Shown here piece by piece: positions 1 through 8,343 of a DNA stretch of 64,000 nt. Under the pieces are notes generated by a model. The model saw only the letters and a program-made list of their open reading frames with translations. It was not told where the DNA came from and ran no database searches. The stretch is taken from contig NZ_FRDM01000004.1 of the NCBI RefSeq assembly GCF_900143215.1, positions 186,001-250,000 on the forward strand, written 5' to 3'. Made by a program: the position numbers and the translations under genes. The DNA comes from Geodermatophilus obscurus (GTDB taxonomy: Bacteria > Actinomycetota > Actinomycetes > Mycobacteriales > Geodermatophilaceae). How positions within the stretch are numbered: position 1 is the stretch's first letter; every line of letters begins with the position of its first letter.

Positions 1-552
1 CGCCGTCGTGCTCACCTCGGCGGCGAGCGCCACGACGTTGTCGCGGGTCTGCTCCCACTGCTGGTCGAGGGTGGCCCGCGTGGTCCGCATGCCCGAGGCC
101 AGGATGTCCAGCCGCTCCAGCACCTGGCTGCGCACCGCCGGCTCGGTCGGGTCCTGGGCGTTGGCCAGGGCGCTGAAGCCCGCCCACACGTCGTCCAGCA
201 TGCTGCGGATGCCGGTCTCCCCCGGCTCGCGGAAGGCGGCCTCGACCTGGGCCAGCGCCTCGTTACCGACGGTCAGCTGCGCGGTGCGCGCCGTCTCCAC
301 CTGGCCGCGCCGCTCCAGGAACACGTCGCGGATCCGGTTGACCTGGCTGGCGTCCACGCCGTTGCCGACCGGACTGCTCACCGAGTGGATCGCGGGGACG
401 GCAGTGCCCCCCATGGCGCGCAGCTCGACCCGCTGCCGCGAGTAGCCGTCGGTGTTGATGTTGGCGATGTTCTGGCCGGTGACGTCCAGCCCGCGTTGCG
501 ACGCCCACAGCGCCGTCCGGGCCGTGTTCAGCCCGCCGAAGGTGGAACTCAC
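1..552 (-). CDS. flgK: Flagellar hook-associated protein 1 FlgK (N-terminal part, runs off the left edge)
   Basis: The visible 184 codons give the N-terminus of FlgK, the first hook-filament junction protein, exported by the flagellar type III system. The start VSSTFGGLNTARTALWASQ is followed by GLDVTGQNIANINTDGYSRQ, the rod/hook-family signature with the SR(Q) variant typical of FlgK rather than FlgE or FlgB. A coiled helical stretch follows. The GTG start at 552-550 overlaps the stop of the bridging mini-ORF 549-629, whose AGCGAGGAG supplies the ribosome-binding site. It lies downstream of flgN on the same strand, so the chaperone is made just before its client. The C-terminus is outside the window. 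Confidence 0.93.
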   Translation of the reverse strand, partial: MSSTFGGLNTARTALWASQRGLDVTGQNIANINTDGYSRQRVELRAMGGTAVPAIHSVSSPVGNGVDASQVNRIRDVFLERRGQVETARTAQLTVGNEALAQVEAAFREPGETGIRSMLDDVWAGFSALANAQDPTEPAVRSQVLERLDILASGMRTTRATLDQQWEQTRDNVVALAAEVSTTA

Positions 553-629
553 TTGTACTCCTCGCTGACGCTCGTCGTCCGCGTTCGCGGCACGCCGGCT
601 CCCCGCTGTGACCTCGCGAGCCCGGTCAC
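549..629 (-). repeat. Bridging mini-ORF element, flgN-flgK copy
   Basis: An 81-nt open frame (26 codons plus stop) on the minus strand. It starts VTGLARSQRG and ends RTTSVSEEYK. Its GTG overlaps the flgN TGA (GTGA) and its TGA overlaps the flgK GTG (GTGA). The 3' part reads CGACGAGCGTCAGCGAGGAG, giving flgK a strong Shine-Dalgarno. The same two-ended overlap and length recur at six other junctions in the window. Whether the peptide matters or only the coupling is unknown. Confidence 0.8.
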
Positions 630-1120
630 AGAGCACCGTCCAGGGTGACCGCGCGGTGCGCGCGCTGGTCGCTGCGCCCGGTCGCCCCGTAGGTGCCGGC
701 CGACGGCGCCTTGACCGACAGCAACGCGTCGCCGAAGGCGGCGAGACCGCCCTCGATCAGCTCGCGGTTGGCGTCGGACAGGCCGCGCAGTTCCGTCACG
801 AGCACCAACAGCGTCTCGTGGTGCTTGGCGTACAGGTCGTTCCACGGGGCCGGGGCGGCCTCGGCGAGCTTGCGCAGCGACGGGTTCACGCCCACGCCCA
901 GCCGCTCGGCGATGACCTCGGTGGCCGCCGCACGCTCCACCTCGATGGTGCGCAGCTGGTCGAGCACGACCTCGATCTCGTGCGCGATGCGTGACAGCCA
1001 GCGGGTCTTGCCCGTGACGATCAGGTACTGCTTCTCCTCCGCCTTGAACAGCAGCAGGTCCAGCAGCTCCTGCTCGCGCCACAGCAACGTCGACAGGTGC
1101 TGGTAGTCCACGCCCCTCAC
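626..1120 (-). CDS. flgN: FlgN-type flagellar export chaperone
   Basis: A 164-residue, mostly helical protein. The central part (EELLDLLLFKAEEKQYLIVTG preceded by LLWREQ) and the later helices match the FlgN fold, the cytosolic chaperone that keeps FlgK and FlgL soluble and delivers them to the export gate. The GTG start at 1120 follows GGAGGGACG. A sigma-28-like promoter lies at 1178-1204, reading leftward. The tail beyond residue about 140 (SAGTYGATGRSDQRA) is low complexity. FlgN sequences diverge strongly, so the call rests on length, helix pattern and position just upstream of flgK. Confidence 0.82.
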   Translation of the reverse strand: MRGVDYQHLSTLLWREQELLDLLLFKAEEKQYLIVTGKTRWLSRIAHEIEVVLDQLRTIEVERAAATEVIAERLGVGVNPSLRKLAEAAPAPWNDLYAKHHETLLVLVTELRGLSDANRELIEGGLAAFGDALLSVKAPSAGTYGATGRSDQRAHRAVTLDGAL

Positions 1121-1177
1121 CGTCCCTCCGTACTCCCCGGGGCAGGCGTCGGTGCTGCCCGCGGGTTCTCAGGAGCA

Positions 1178-1204
1178 GCTTCGGCACCATCCGGGGGGCC
1201 TTGA
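1178..1204 (-). promoter_or_regulatory. Sigma-28 (FliA) promoter of flgN-flgK
   Basis: On the minus strand TCAA (1204-1201), 15 nt, then GCCGAAGC (1185-1178). It matches the window's FliA consensus TCA(A/G)-N16-GCCGATGA with one base less spacing. Its -35 box lies only 10 bp from the -35 box of the fliA promoter, so the two are back to back. Confidence 0.65.
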
Positions 1205-1214
1205 GCCGAGGTGC

Positions 1215-1242
1215 TCAAGTCGGGACGCGTCCGTGCCGATCA
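1215..1242 (+). promoter_or_regulatory. Sigma-28 promoter of fliA (autoregulation)
   Basis: TCAA (1215-1218), 16 nt, GCCGATCA (1235-1242). Predicted transcription start is about 1248, just upstream of the GTG at 1283. This excludes the longer upstream reading frame start at 1211 and implies that FliA drives its own gene. Confidence 0.75.
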
Positions 1243-1282
1243 GGGGGTGCCATCGGGGCCCGAGGCTGCCGAGAAGGGGGAC

Positions 1283-2374
1283 GTGAGCCCATCGCGTGCA
1301 CAGGCGACCCTGCGGTCCAGTGCCTCAGCCTCGCGCCTCCCCGTCGCCCCGGACGCCGGCCCCCCCGCCCGGCCACGCGCGGCCCGGGACACCTCGGCCC
1401 GGGACACCTCGACCCGCGACACCTCGACCCGCGACACCTCGACCCGCGACACCTCGACCCGCGACACCTCGACCCGCGACACCTCGACCCGGGACACCTC
1501 GACCCGGGACGTCGACGCCCTGGTGACCGAGCACCTGCCGCTGGCCGCCTTCGCGGTCAACGCGGTCGCGTCGCGCATCTCGCTGCCCGCGCACGTCAGC
1601 CGCGAGGACCTGCTGTCCTGCGCGCGCGTGGCGCTGGTCGAGGTCGCCCGGCGCTTCGACCCGTCCGCGGGGGCGTCGTTCGCCACGTACGCCCTGGCCC
1701 GGCTGCAGGGCGCCGTCCTCGACGAGTTGCGCTCCGGTGACTGGGCCAGCCGCTCCGTGCGGGCTGCCGCCCGGCGCACCGACGCGGCGGCCGACGCGCT
1801 GGCCATCCAGCTGGGCCGCCCGCCGACGCGCGGGGAGCTCGCCGCCAGCCTCGGCATGGCCACCAGTGACCTCGACTCCCTCCAGGTCGACGTCCACCGG
1901 GCGGTCATGGTGAGCATCGACGCCGAGACCGGTCCGGACGGCACCTCGCTCGACCTGCCCGACACGGGGGAGTCGCCGGAGCGGGCACTGCTGCGCAGCG
2001 AACGGTCCCGGTACCTGCACGAGGCGATCCGCCAGCTGCCCGACCGGCTCGACGAGGTCGTGGAGCGCAACTTCTTCGGAGGCGAGTCCCTCACCGACAT
2101 CGCCGCCGACCTCGGCGTCACCCTCTCCCGCGTCTCGCAGATGCGCGCCCGCGCGCTCACCCTGCTGCACGCGGCGATGAGCGAGGTGTGGGAGGGCAAG
2201 GCCGTGCCGGCCGACGGCGGGGTGCGCGCCCGCAACCAGCAGCGCTCCTACGTCGACCGGGTGGCCGGCCGCAACGCCCCGCCGGCTGCGGCCCCGCCGC
2301 TCCCCCACTCGCGTCCCGTGACCGTTCCGCCGCACCGCAACCCGTGGGTGACGGCGACCGGCCGGAGCGCCTGA
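1283..2374 (+). CDS. fliA: Flagellar/motility sigma factor, sigma-28 (FliA/WhiG type)
   Basis: Directs RNA polymerase to flagellar promoters. The start GTG 1283 is chosen because AGAAGGGGG precedes it and a sigma-28 promoter lies at 1215-1242; this gives 363 residues. The first ~75 residues are a low-complexity leader with eight RDTS pentapeptides. Region 2 follows (PLAAFAVNAVASRISLPAHV to RLQGAVLDELRS, then DWASRSVR, a FliA hallmark). Region 3 contains LGRPPTRGELAASLGM, and region 4 has QLPDRLDEVVERNFF and LTDIAADLGVTLSRVSQM. A ~60-residue Pro-rich tail follows. Typical FliA proteins are 240-280 residues, so both ends are extended. No anti-sigma gene flgM is visible nearby. Confidence 0.92.
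   Translation: MSPSRAQATLRSSASASRLPVAPDAGPPARPRAARDTSARDTSTRDTSTRDTSTRDTSTRDTSTRDTSTRDTSTRDVDALVTEHLPLAAFAVNAVASRISLPAHVSREDLLSCARVALVEVARRFDPSAGASFATYALARLQGAVLDELRSGDWASRSVRAAARRTDAAADALAIQLGRPPTRGELAASLGMATSDLDSLQVDVHRAVMVSIDAETGPDGTSLDLPDTGESPERALLRSERSRYLHEAIRQLPDRLDEVVERNFFGGESLTDIAADLGVTLSRVSQMRARALTLLHAAMSEVWEGKAVPADGGVRARNQQRSYVDRVAGRNAPPAAAPPLPHSRPVTVPPHRNPWVTATGRSA
1381..1515 (+). repeat. 15-bp tandem repeat inside fliA encoding RDTS pentapeptides
   Basis: Eight in-frame units of 15 bp, with GACACCTCG at exact 15-nt spacing from 1388 to 1493. They encode two ARDTS then six TRDTS units, ending in TRDV. The unit length keeps frame, so copy-number change would lengthen or shorten the sigma factor leader without breaking it. 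Confidence 0.9.
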
Positions 2375-2430
2375 GCCCGGCCGGCCCGACCGACCGACCG
2401 ACCGACCGCCGAGAGGGGACCACAGCAGAC

Positions 2431-3210
2431 ATGAGGTACTTCAACCTCACCCACCGGACCAGCGACTGGACGGTGCCCGCGTTCATGGAGCGGGTCTCCA
2501 CGGTGCCCGTCGGCGAGGGCGTGACCGACCTCAGCGAGCGGTACCCCCACCTCCGCGACCGAGGTCCGGAGCTCAGTGAGTACGCCACCCTCTTCGCGAT
2601 CCGACGCCTGCTCCAGGAGTCCTGGCCGGACGGCACCGCGCCGGAGGACGAGCCCATGGTGGGCATCTCCCACTACCGTCGCTACGCGGTCACCGAGCCC
2701 GTGGGCAAGCCCTCGTTCGTCTACGGCCTGGTGACCGCTGAGGAGTTCGAGCAGCTCCCGAACCAGCTCTTCGTCCCCCCGCCGAAGACGATCCTGATGC
2801 CGGCCCCGTTCGACCTCGGCATGCCGGTCGTCACCCAGTACGGCGTCGCACACGTGACCCGCGACCTGCTGCACTTCATGGGCATCGCCGTCGACCTCGG
2901 GGTCGTCGACGGCCGCGCCGTCAGCCACTTCCTGGGCCAGAACGTCATGATCGCCGCGCCGACCACCGGGGTCTTCCCGGCGGAGTGGCTCGTGCTGGTG
3001 CTCGAGGCGCTGGAGAGCGTGGTCGACGCGTTCGAGGCGACGGTCGCCGTTCCTCACGAGGGTTATCAGCGACGGGCTCTCGGCTTCTGTTGCGAGCGCC
3101 TGCACTCCCTGCTGACCGCCTCGCTGGTCGCCCGCTGGCCGGAGGACAAGCTCATCGCCACCCGCCCCGTCGTGGTGAGCGAGGAGGAGACCTACACCGA
3201 CGGCGGCTGA
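2431..3210 (+). CDS. DUF4422-like protein, possible glycan-modifying enzyme
   Basis: 259 residues, cytosolic, no signal or membrane segment. ATG 2431 is preceded by GAGAGGGG. The motif VGISHYRRY (about residues 76-84) resembles the G(L/I)CHYRRY core of DUF4422 proteins found in capsule and exopolysaccharide gene clusters. The later stretches QNVMIAAPTTGVFPAEW and YQRRALGFCCERLHSLL also fit that family's layout. It stands between fliA and the CDP-sugar genes, which suggests a role in building or attaching the flagellar glycan. The N-terminus before residue 40 is unremarkable. The family assignment is by motif memory only and the reaction is unknown. Confidence 0.55.
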   Translation: MRYFNLTHRTSDWTVPAFMERVSTVPVGEGVTDLSERYPHLRDRGPELSEYATLFAIRRLLQESWPDGTAPEDEPMVGISHYRRYAVTEPVGKPSFVYGLVTAEEFEQLPNQLFVPPPKTILMPAPFDLGMPVVTQYGVAHVTRDLLHFMGIAVDLGVVDGRAVSHFLGQNVMIAAPTTGVFPAEWLVLVLEALESVVDAFEATVAVPHEGYQRRALGFCCERLHSLLTASLVARWPEDKLIATRPVVVSEEETYTDGG

Positions 3211-3227
3211 CGGGCCGGCCGCGCGGG

Positions 3228-4106
3228 TCAGGCCATCTGTGCGAGGACGGCGGCCAGTCCCTCGCGGAGGTCGACCGACGGCCGCCAGTCCGGCAGCGGC
3301 GGCGAGTACCGCCACGGCACCATCATCTCCCGCGGCCGGTAGGGACGGGCGCCCCACTGGACCGGCACCGCGGCGCCCAGCAGGTCGCCGACCAGCGCCA
3401 CGAACTCCCGCAACGGCAGGGCCGTCCCGCTGACGGAGTAGGCCGGAGCGTCCGGGCCCGCCAGGTCGGGAGCCCGGAGCAGCGCCGACACCACGTCCGC
3501 GACGTGGGTGAGGTCGATCCACTGCTCCCCCGGCGAGAGGGACAGCAGCTCAGCGGTCCGGTGCGCCCGTACCAGCAGCTGGAGGAGCTTGGTCCGCCGG
3601 TCGTCGGGGCCGTAGGTGTCCGACAGTTCCAGGGTGACCACCCGAAGGGGCGTGCACTCGGCATAGAACTGCAGCACGTCGGCGAACGCCTGCTTGGTGG
3701 CCGCGTACAGGGAGGTGGGACCGTAGCGCCGGCTCTCGTGGTGCTGCCAGATGGTGCCGACGTTGACGAACGTGGCCCCGCGCTGCGCCGACAGGGCCTC
3801 GGCCAGCAGCGTCCCGAGCGTGAGGTTGGCGGCGATCAGCGGGTGGATGTCGGCGAGGTCGTGCACGCCCACGAAGTGGGTCGCGAGGTGGAAGCAGGTC
3901 CCAGGGGCGAACGCCTGGACGGCGTCGGTGAACGCCGCGGCCCCGGCGTCCGCGTGGAGGAGCGCAGTCCGGGGCAGGAGGTCCTCGGGCACCCGGGACG
4001 TCGACCGGGCGACGAGGGCGACCTCCCAGCCGTCGGCGAGGAGCCGACGGACGAGGTGCGGGGCGATGAACCCGCTCGCCCCGGTGACCAGTGCGCGCCG
4101 GTTCAT
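3228..4106 (-). CDS. NAD(P)-dependent sugar epimerase/reductase (AscF-like ketoreductase of the CDP-dideoxyhexose route)
   Basis: 292-residue extended short-chain dehydrogenase. The N-terminus MNRRALVTGASGFIAPHLVR is the Rossmann GxxGxxA/G nucleotide motif. Residues YAATK (in RYGPTSLYAATKQAF) form the YxxxK catalytic pair. DTYGPDDRR is typical of nucleotide-sugar enzymes. Its ATG overlaps the stop of the epimerase gene upstream (ATGA), so the two are translationally coupled. As the last gene of an rfbH-rfbG-epimerase-reductase set it is best read as the final 4-keto reductase that yields the CDP-3,6-dideoxyhexose. The substrate is inferred from context, and generic epimerase activity is possible. 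Confidence 0.72.
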   Translation of the reverse strand: MNRRALVTGASGFIAPHLVRRLLADGWEVALVARSTSRVPEDLLPRTALLHADAGAAAFTDAVQAFAPGTCFHLATHFVGVHDLADIHPLIAANLTLGTLLAEALSAQRGATFVNVGTIWQHHESRRYGPTSLYAATKQAFADVLQFYAECTPLRVVTLELSDTYGPDDRRTKLLQLLVRAHRTAELLSLSPGEQWIDLTHVADVVSALLRAPDLAGPDAPAYSVSGTALPLREFVALVGDLLGAAVPVQWGARPYRPREMMVPWRYSPPLPDWRPSVDLREGLAAVLAQMA

Positions 4107-4645
4107 GCCGTGAAGGGCGTGCGGTACTCGCCGAGCGGGGGGAGTTCCGCGTCGCGGGTCGAGACGACGGGGGCGTCGACCGGCCAGTCGACGCCGGCCG
4201 AGTCCCACCGGATCCCGCCGTCCGTGCCCGGCGCGTACTCGGCGGTGGCGAGGTAGGCCATGGTCGCCTGCTCGGAGACCGCGGCGAAGCCGTGGGCCAG
4301 GCCGACCGGGACGTAGAGCAGCTGCCAGGTCTCGGCGGTCAACGAGAAGGAGGCGTGTCGCCCGTACGTGGGCGAGCCCGCACGCAGGTCGACGACCACG
4401 TCGAAGACCTCGCCGGCGACGCAGCACACGAGCTTGTCCTGGGCGGCCGGCGGCAGCTGGACGTGCAGGCCACGCACCACGCCTCGACGCGAGCGGCTGT
4501 AGAACTGCTCCGGGAAGTGCGTCGGCAACCCTCGGTCCGCGAACGCCGACTCCAGGTAGGTCTTGACCAGCACCCCCCGGTCGTCGGCGTGCACGGTGGG
4601 GACGACGAGGTGGCACCCGGCGATCCCGGTCTCCCGGAACTCCAC
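4103..4645 (-). CDS. RmlC-like sugar-nucleotide 3,5- or 5-epimerase (AscE-like)
   Basis: 180 residues of the dTDP-4-dehydrorhamnose epimerase (cupin) family. FYSRSRRGVVRGLHVQ contains the catalytic His in RGLH(V/F)Q. DVVVDLRAGSPTYGRH and LYVPVGLAHGFAAVSE are the other family motifs, and the C-terminal GGIRWDSAGVDWPV is typical. In the neighbouring CDP-sugar pathway the homologue AscE inverts C5 of the 3,6-dideoxy-4-hexulose. The GTG start at 4645 lies 2 nt after the rfbG stop. No dTDP-glucose genes (rmlA/B) are in the window, which favours a CDP-linked substrate. Confidence 0.78.
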   Translation of the reverse strand: MEFRETGIAGCHLVVPTVHADDRGVLVKTYLESAFADRGLPTHFPEQFYSRSRRGVVRGLHVQLPPAAQDKLVCCVAGEVFDVVVDLRAGSPTYGRHASFSLTAETWQLLYVPVGLAHGFAAVSEQATMAYLATAEYAPGTDGGIRWDSAGVDWPVDAPVVSTRDAELPPLGEYRTPFTA

Positions 4646-4647
4646 GG

Positions 4648-5694
4648 TCAGGCGGCCTCGGCCACGCGGGTGGTCCGATCGGCGAAGGCCAGCACCTGCT
4701 CGAGCGACACGTTCCGGACCGGCTCGCCGGCGGCCGTGCGCCGGGCCCAGTCGACGGTCCAGGCCAACGTCTCGTCGAGGTCCAGCAGGTTCCGCCAGCC
4801 GAGCTGGGTTCCCGCCTTGGCGGCGTCCAACGTCAGCGTCCCCGTCTCGACGGGGTGGTCGGTCTGCCCGTCCTGCTGCCAGGGAGCGCTGCCCTCCCAC
4901 AGCGCCGCGACCGTGGAGGCGACGGTGCCGACGGACACGGCACTGGACGGCGGCGGGCCGAAGTTGAACGCCTCGCCGGAGGCCCGGCCGTCCAGCAGGG
5001 CGTCGACCAGCACGAGATAGCCGTGCAGGCAGTCGAGGACGTGCTGCCACGGGCGGATCGCCCCGGGGTTGCGCAACTGCGGCCGGACCCCGGCGGAGAA
5101 GCCGGCGATGAGGTCGACCAGGAGCCGGTCGGCACACACGTCACCGCCGCCGACGACGTTGCCGGCTCGCGCGATCGCGGTGGGGACGGCGCCGGGTGTG
5201 CTGACCATCCACGACTGGGTGACGATGTCGGCCGCGGCCTTCGACGCCGAGTAGGGGTCCCGGCCGCCGAGCGGGTCGTCCTCGTGGTAGCCCCTCGCCT
5301 GGTCGACGTCCCGGTAGACCTTGTCCGTCGTCACCACGACCTGGGCGCGGACGCTGCCGGTGGCCTGGGCCGCCTCGAGGACGTTGTAGGTACCCAGCAC
5401 GTTGGTCTCGATGGTGAACCGGGGCTCGCGGTAGGACTCGCGGACCAGTGGCTGCGCGGCGAGGTGCAGGACCACGTCCGGCGCGGTACGAGCGACTGCC
5501 TGGCGGACGGCGTCCGCGTCGCGGACGTCGGCGCGCACGTCGCGAGCCACGAGCTCGGCGACCCGCGCCCGCTCGTAGAGCGACCCGGGCGCCGGGTCCA
5601 GGGCCAGACCGTGCACCTCGTGCCCCTGGGCCACGAGTCCGAGGACCAACCAGGCTCCCTTGAACCCGGTGTGCCCGGTGACGAGGAAGCGCAC
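4648..5694 (-). CDS. rfbG: CDP-glucose 4,6-dehydratase
   Basis: 348 residues. MRFLVTGHTGFKGAWLVLGL is the RfbG-type Rossmann motif, with the F-K-G-A/S-W signature that separates CDP-glucose dehydratases from the dTDP enzymes. VVTTDKVYRD and DPYSASKAAADIV carry the catalytic T-D-K/YxxxK residues, and RAGNVVGGGDVCADRLLVD and IRPWQHVLDCLHGYL are further RfbG hallmarks. It converts CDP-glucose to CDP-4-keto-6-deoxyglucose, the substrate of RfbH next door. The GTG start at 5694 lies one base after the rfbH stop. Confidence 0.92.
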   Translation of the reverse strand: MRFLVTGHTGFKGAWLVLGLVAQGHEVHGLALDPAPGSLYERARVAELVARDVRADVRDADAVRQAVARTAPDVVLHLAAQPLVRESYREPRFTIETNVLGTYNVLEAAQATGSVRAQVVVTTDKVYRDVDQARGYHEDDPLGGRDPYSASKAAADIVTQSWMVSTPGAVPTAIARAGNVVGGGDVCADRLLVDLIAGFSAGVRPQLRNPGAIRPWQHVLDCLHGYLVLVDALLDGRASGEAFNFGPPPSSAVSVGTVASTVAALWEGSAPWQQDGQTDHPVETGTLTLDAAKAGTQLGWRNLLDLDETLAWTVDWARRTAAGEPVRNVSLEQVLAFADRTTRVAEAA

Positions 5695-5695
5695 G

Positions 5696-7021
5696 TCAGG
5701 CCTTCCCGGCGCGGTCGCGCAGGTAACCGGTGAGGGTCTCGGCGACGTACTCGAGCATCGGCTCGGTGAGCCCCGGGTACACGCCGAGCCAGAACGAGCG
5801 GGTCATCACGACGTCGGAGGCGCGGAGGTCGCCCACCACGCGCGCCTCGATCCCCCGGTAGGCCGGTTGCCGCAGCAGATTGCCGGCGAAGACCAACCGA
5901 GTGCCGATCTTCTTGGCGTCCAGGTACCGCAGCAGGTCCTCGCGGTCGACCGGGTAGCCGGGTTCGAGGGTGATCGGGAAGCCGAACCACGAGGGCTGTG
6001 AGTGCTCCGTGGCACGCGGCAGGATCAACCCCTCCACGCCGTCGAGGAGCTTGTGCAGCAGCTCGAAGTTCTGGTTGCGCCGTTCGACGAACGTGTCGAT
6101 CTTGCGCAGCTGGCTCACCCCGAGGGCGGCCTGCATGTCGGTGGCCTTGAGGTTGTAACCGATGTGGCTGTACGTGTACTTGTGGTCGTACCCCTCCGGG
6201 AGGTCCCCCAGCTGCCACTGGAAGCGCTTGCCGCAGGTGTCGTCCTTGCCCGTCTCGCAGTAGCAGTCCCGTCCCCAGTCCCGGAAGGACTCCACCTGTC
6301 GCCGGATCAGGGGCGACTTGGTGAAGACCGCACCGCCCTCCCCCGTCGTGATGTGGTGGGCGGGGTAGAACGACACCGTCGCGGTGTCCCCGAAGCTGCC
6401 CGTGCGCCGGCCCCGGTAGGTCGAGCCCAGGGCGTCGCAGCTGTCCTCCACCAGCCACAGGTCGTGCTCGCGGCAGAGTTCGGTGACGGTGTCGAGGTCG
6501 AACGGGTTGCCCAGCGTGTGCGCCATCATGATCGCCCGGGTGCGGGGACCGACGGCCTCACGCAGCTGCTCGGCGACGGCGTCGTAGGTGCCGATCTCGA
6601 CGTCGACGAAGACCGGCTCGAGCCCGTTTTGCAGGATCGGGTTGACGGTGGTGGGGAACCCCGCGGCCACGGTGAGCACCTCGTCACCGGGACGCAGCCG
6701 GCGGAGCCCGATCTTGGGGCTGGTGAGCGCGGACAGCGCCGCCAGGTTGGCCGAGGAGCCGCTGTTGACGAACGTCGCCGACCGGGCGCCGACGTACTGC
6801 GCGAGAGCACGCTGGAACTCCGCCGTGAACCGGCCCGAGGTCAGCCACCCGTCGAGGGACGAGTCGACCAGGGAGGCGATGTCCTCGGCATCGAGCACCT
6901 TGCCCGACACGGGGATGGTGGTCTCGCCCGGCACGAAGGGCGCCGGGGCGAGGGACCCCTGCGCGTAGCCGCGCACCGCGGCCAGGATGTCGTCTCTGCT
7001 CACGGGTGCGTCGACGCTCAA
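5696..7021 (-). CDS. rfbH: CDP-4-dehydro-6-deoxyglucose 3-dehydrase (E1, PLP and [2Fe-2S])
   Basis: 441 residues. It removes the C3 hydroxyl in 3,6-dideoxyhexose synthesis, working with a flavin/iron-sulfur reductase. The aminotransferase-fold PLP lysine is replaced by histidine in [16 protein letters not shown], the diagnostic change of E1 enzymes. The four cluster cysteines fit the E1 pattern exactly: Cys in [10 protein letters not shown], then 57 residues to [12 protein letters not shown], giving C-x57-C-x1-C-x7-C. A TTG start at 7021 is chosen because AGGAGA lies 3 nt upstream; a GTG eight codons later is possible. First gene of the leftward sugar operon. Confidence 0.93.
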   Translation of the reverse strand: MSVDAPVSRDDILAAVRGYAQGSLAPAPFVPGETTIPVSGKVLDAEDIASLVDSSLDGWLTSGRFTAEFQRALAQYVGARSATFVNSGSSANLAALSALTSPKIGLRRLRPGDEVLTVAAGFPTTVNPILQNGLEPVFVDVEIGTYDAVAEQLREAVGPRTRAIMMAHTLGNPFDLDTVTELCREHDLWLVEDSCDALGSTYRGRRTGSFGDTATVSFYPAHHITTGEGGAVFTKSPLIRRQVESFRDWGRDCYCETGKDDTCGKRFQWQLGDLPEGYDHKYTYSHIGYNLKATDMQAALGVSQLRKIDTFVERRNQNFELLHKLLDGVEGLILPRATEHSQPSWFGFPITLEPGYPVDREDLLRYLDAKKIGTRLVFAGNLLRQPAYRGIEARVVGDLRASDVVMTRSFWLGVYPGLTEPMLEYVAETLTGYLRDRAGKA

Positions 7022-7417
7022 CGTTCTCCTCGGGTTCGGGGTGGCCCGCCGGCACGCGTGGCCGGCGACCGCGGTGCAGGAGGTCCTGCGCCGGGGGCGA
7101 TGCGACTCGACCTCGAGCGCAGCTGGGACGAGCGGACTCGTGCCGCAGCGTGATGGTTCGCCCACTCACGATAACGGGAGTTCCCCGGCAACCCGCGACC
7201 CGGCGAGAACCCAGGGGCTGCCGTGACCAGCGGGACGCAGGCAGCGGCACGAGGCGCCGACGCGGCGGGGCGTACGGCCGGGAGCCAGGAGTCCCGTCCC
7301 GCGTCGGTACGTTGCGTCGCGAGGGCTCACCGCCCCTGTGACGGGTCCGCCGCGGTCGGCACACGACGCGGCCCCGCGCTCTCCTCAGTCACACCCTCGG
7401 GAAGAGGTGTCCACGTC
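7022..7417. other. Divergent intergenic region rfbH / rfbF
   Basis: About 396 bp between the leftward rfbH operon and rightward rfbF. Frames crossing it have no recognisable product. CACGATAAC at 7167-7175 is the most AT-rich spot and could be a -10 for one direction. No convincing TCAA-N16-GCCGA site was found, so the sugar genes may not be under FliA directly. Confidence 0.5.
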
Positions 7418-8272
7418 ATGAAGGTCGTGCTGCTCGCCGGCGGCTTGGGAACCCGGCTCAGGGAGGAGACGGAGTTCCGACCGAAGCCCATGGTCGAGAT
7501 CGGCGGCAAGCCGGTGCTCTGGCACCTGATGAAGATCTTCGCGTCCCACGGACTGACCGACTTCGTGATCTGCGCGGGGTACAAGGGCGAGCACATCAAG
7601 GAGTACTTCCTCAACTACGCCGCCCACAACAACGACTTCACGGTCAACCTGGGCCGCCCGGAGGAGATCGTCTTCCACGACGCCCACCACGAGAGCGACT
7701 GGACGGTCACGGTCGCCGACACCGGGCCGACCACCATGACCGCAGGCCGCGTGGCGCGCATCGAGCGGTTCGTGCGGGGCGAGCGTTTCCTCGTGACCTA
7801 CGGTGACGGCCTGGCCGACATCGAGGTCCCCGCGCTGCTCGACTTCCACACCGGGCACGGACTCGAGGCGACGTTGACCACCGTCCGGCCGATGTCCCGC
7901 TTCGGCCTGGTCGACACCAGCGCGAGCGGGGTCGTGACCCGCTTCCGCGAGAAGCCGCAGATGGACGGTCGCGTCAACGCCGGCTTCTTCGTCTTCGAGC
8001 CCTCGGTCTTCCGGTTCCTGCGGGACAGCGACCACCTGATGCTCGAGCAGGAGCCCCTGACGGCGATCGCCGCAGAGGGCCAGCTGGCCGCCTACCGTCA
8101 CGACGGGTTCTGGCAGCCGATGGACACCTCCCGTGAGCACGTCCTGCTCAACCAGCTCTGGGACGCAGGCAGGGCTCCGTGGGCGGTGTGGGACCGCTCC
8201 CCCGACCCCGGCGGGTCCACCGACATCCCCGCGCCCCGCTCCGAGCGGGAGCAGCCGGCCCCCGTGCACTGA
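7418..8272 (+). CDS. rfbF: Glucose-1-phosphate cytidylyltransferase
   Basis: 284 residues. It makes CDP-glucose from glucose-1-phosphate and CTP, the entry step to the adjacent rfbG/rfbH pathway. MKVVLLAGGLGTRLREET is the nucleotidyltransferase signature and RPKPMVEIGGKPVLWHLMK the sugar-phosphate motif, with VTYGDGLADI as the metal/nucleotide site. The C-terminal ~30 residues (SPDPGGSTDIPAPRSE) extend past the usual end near 257 residues and look disordered. It is transcribed divergently from rfbH and followed by a strong palindromic terminator. Confidence 0.93.
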   Translation: MKVVLLAGGLGTRLREETEFRPKPMVEIGGKPVLWHLMKIFASHGLTDFVICAGYKGEHIKEYFLNYAAHNNDFTVNLGRPEEIVFHDAHHESDWTVTVADTGPTTMTAGRVARIERFVRGERFLVTYGDGLADIEVPALLDFHTGHGLEATLTTVRPMSRFGLVDTSASGVVTRFREKPQMDGRVNAGFFVFEPSVFRFLRDSDHLMLEQEPLTAIAAEGQLAAYRHDGFWQPMDTSREHVLLNQLWDAGRAPWAVWDRSPDPGGSTDIPAPRSEREQPAPVH

Positions 8273-8290
8273 CCTGGCTGTACGACACCA

Positions 8291-8336
8291 GACGGCGGAG
8301 GGGGCAGGACCAGCTGGTCCTGCCCCCTCCGCCGTC
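8291..8336. terminator. Perfect 46-nt palindrome, bidirectional terminator
   Basis: A 23+23 nt perfect inverted repeat (GACGGCGGAGGGGGCAGGAC at the left end) lies in the 71-bp gap between convergent rfbF and the glycosyltransferase. Reading both ways it would form a very stable hairpin, as expected for a shared terminator. Confidence 0.88.
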
Positions 8337-8343
8337 GCTGCGG

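Noticed and set aside
1381-1515. The 15-bp tandem array as a CRISPR
   Set aside because: Units are contiguous without spacers and lie in frame within a sigma-factor gene.
1240-2335. Long frames on the minus strand across fliA with VEVSR repeats
   Set aside because: They are the antisense reading of the RDTS tandem repeat and the sigma factor domains; no independent motif or start signal.
2381-2410. CCGA-type short tandem run as a possible CRISPR or regulatory array
   Set aside because: Only a few 4-bp units just after fliA; no spacer structure. Likely simple-sequence slippage.
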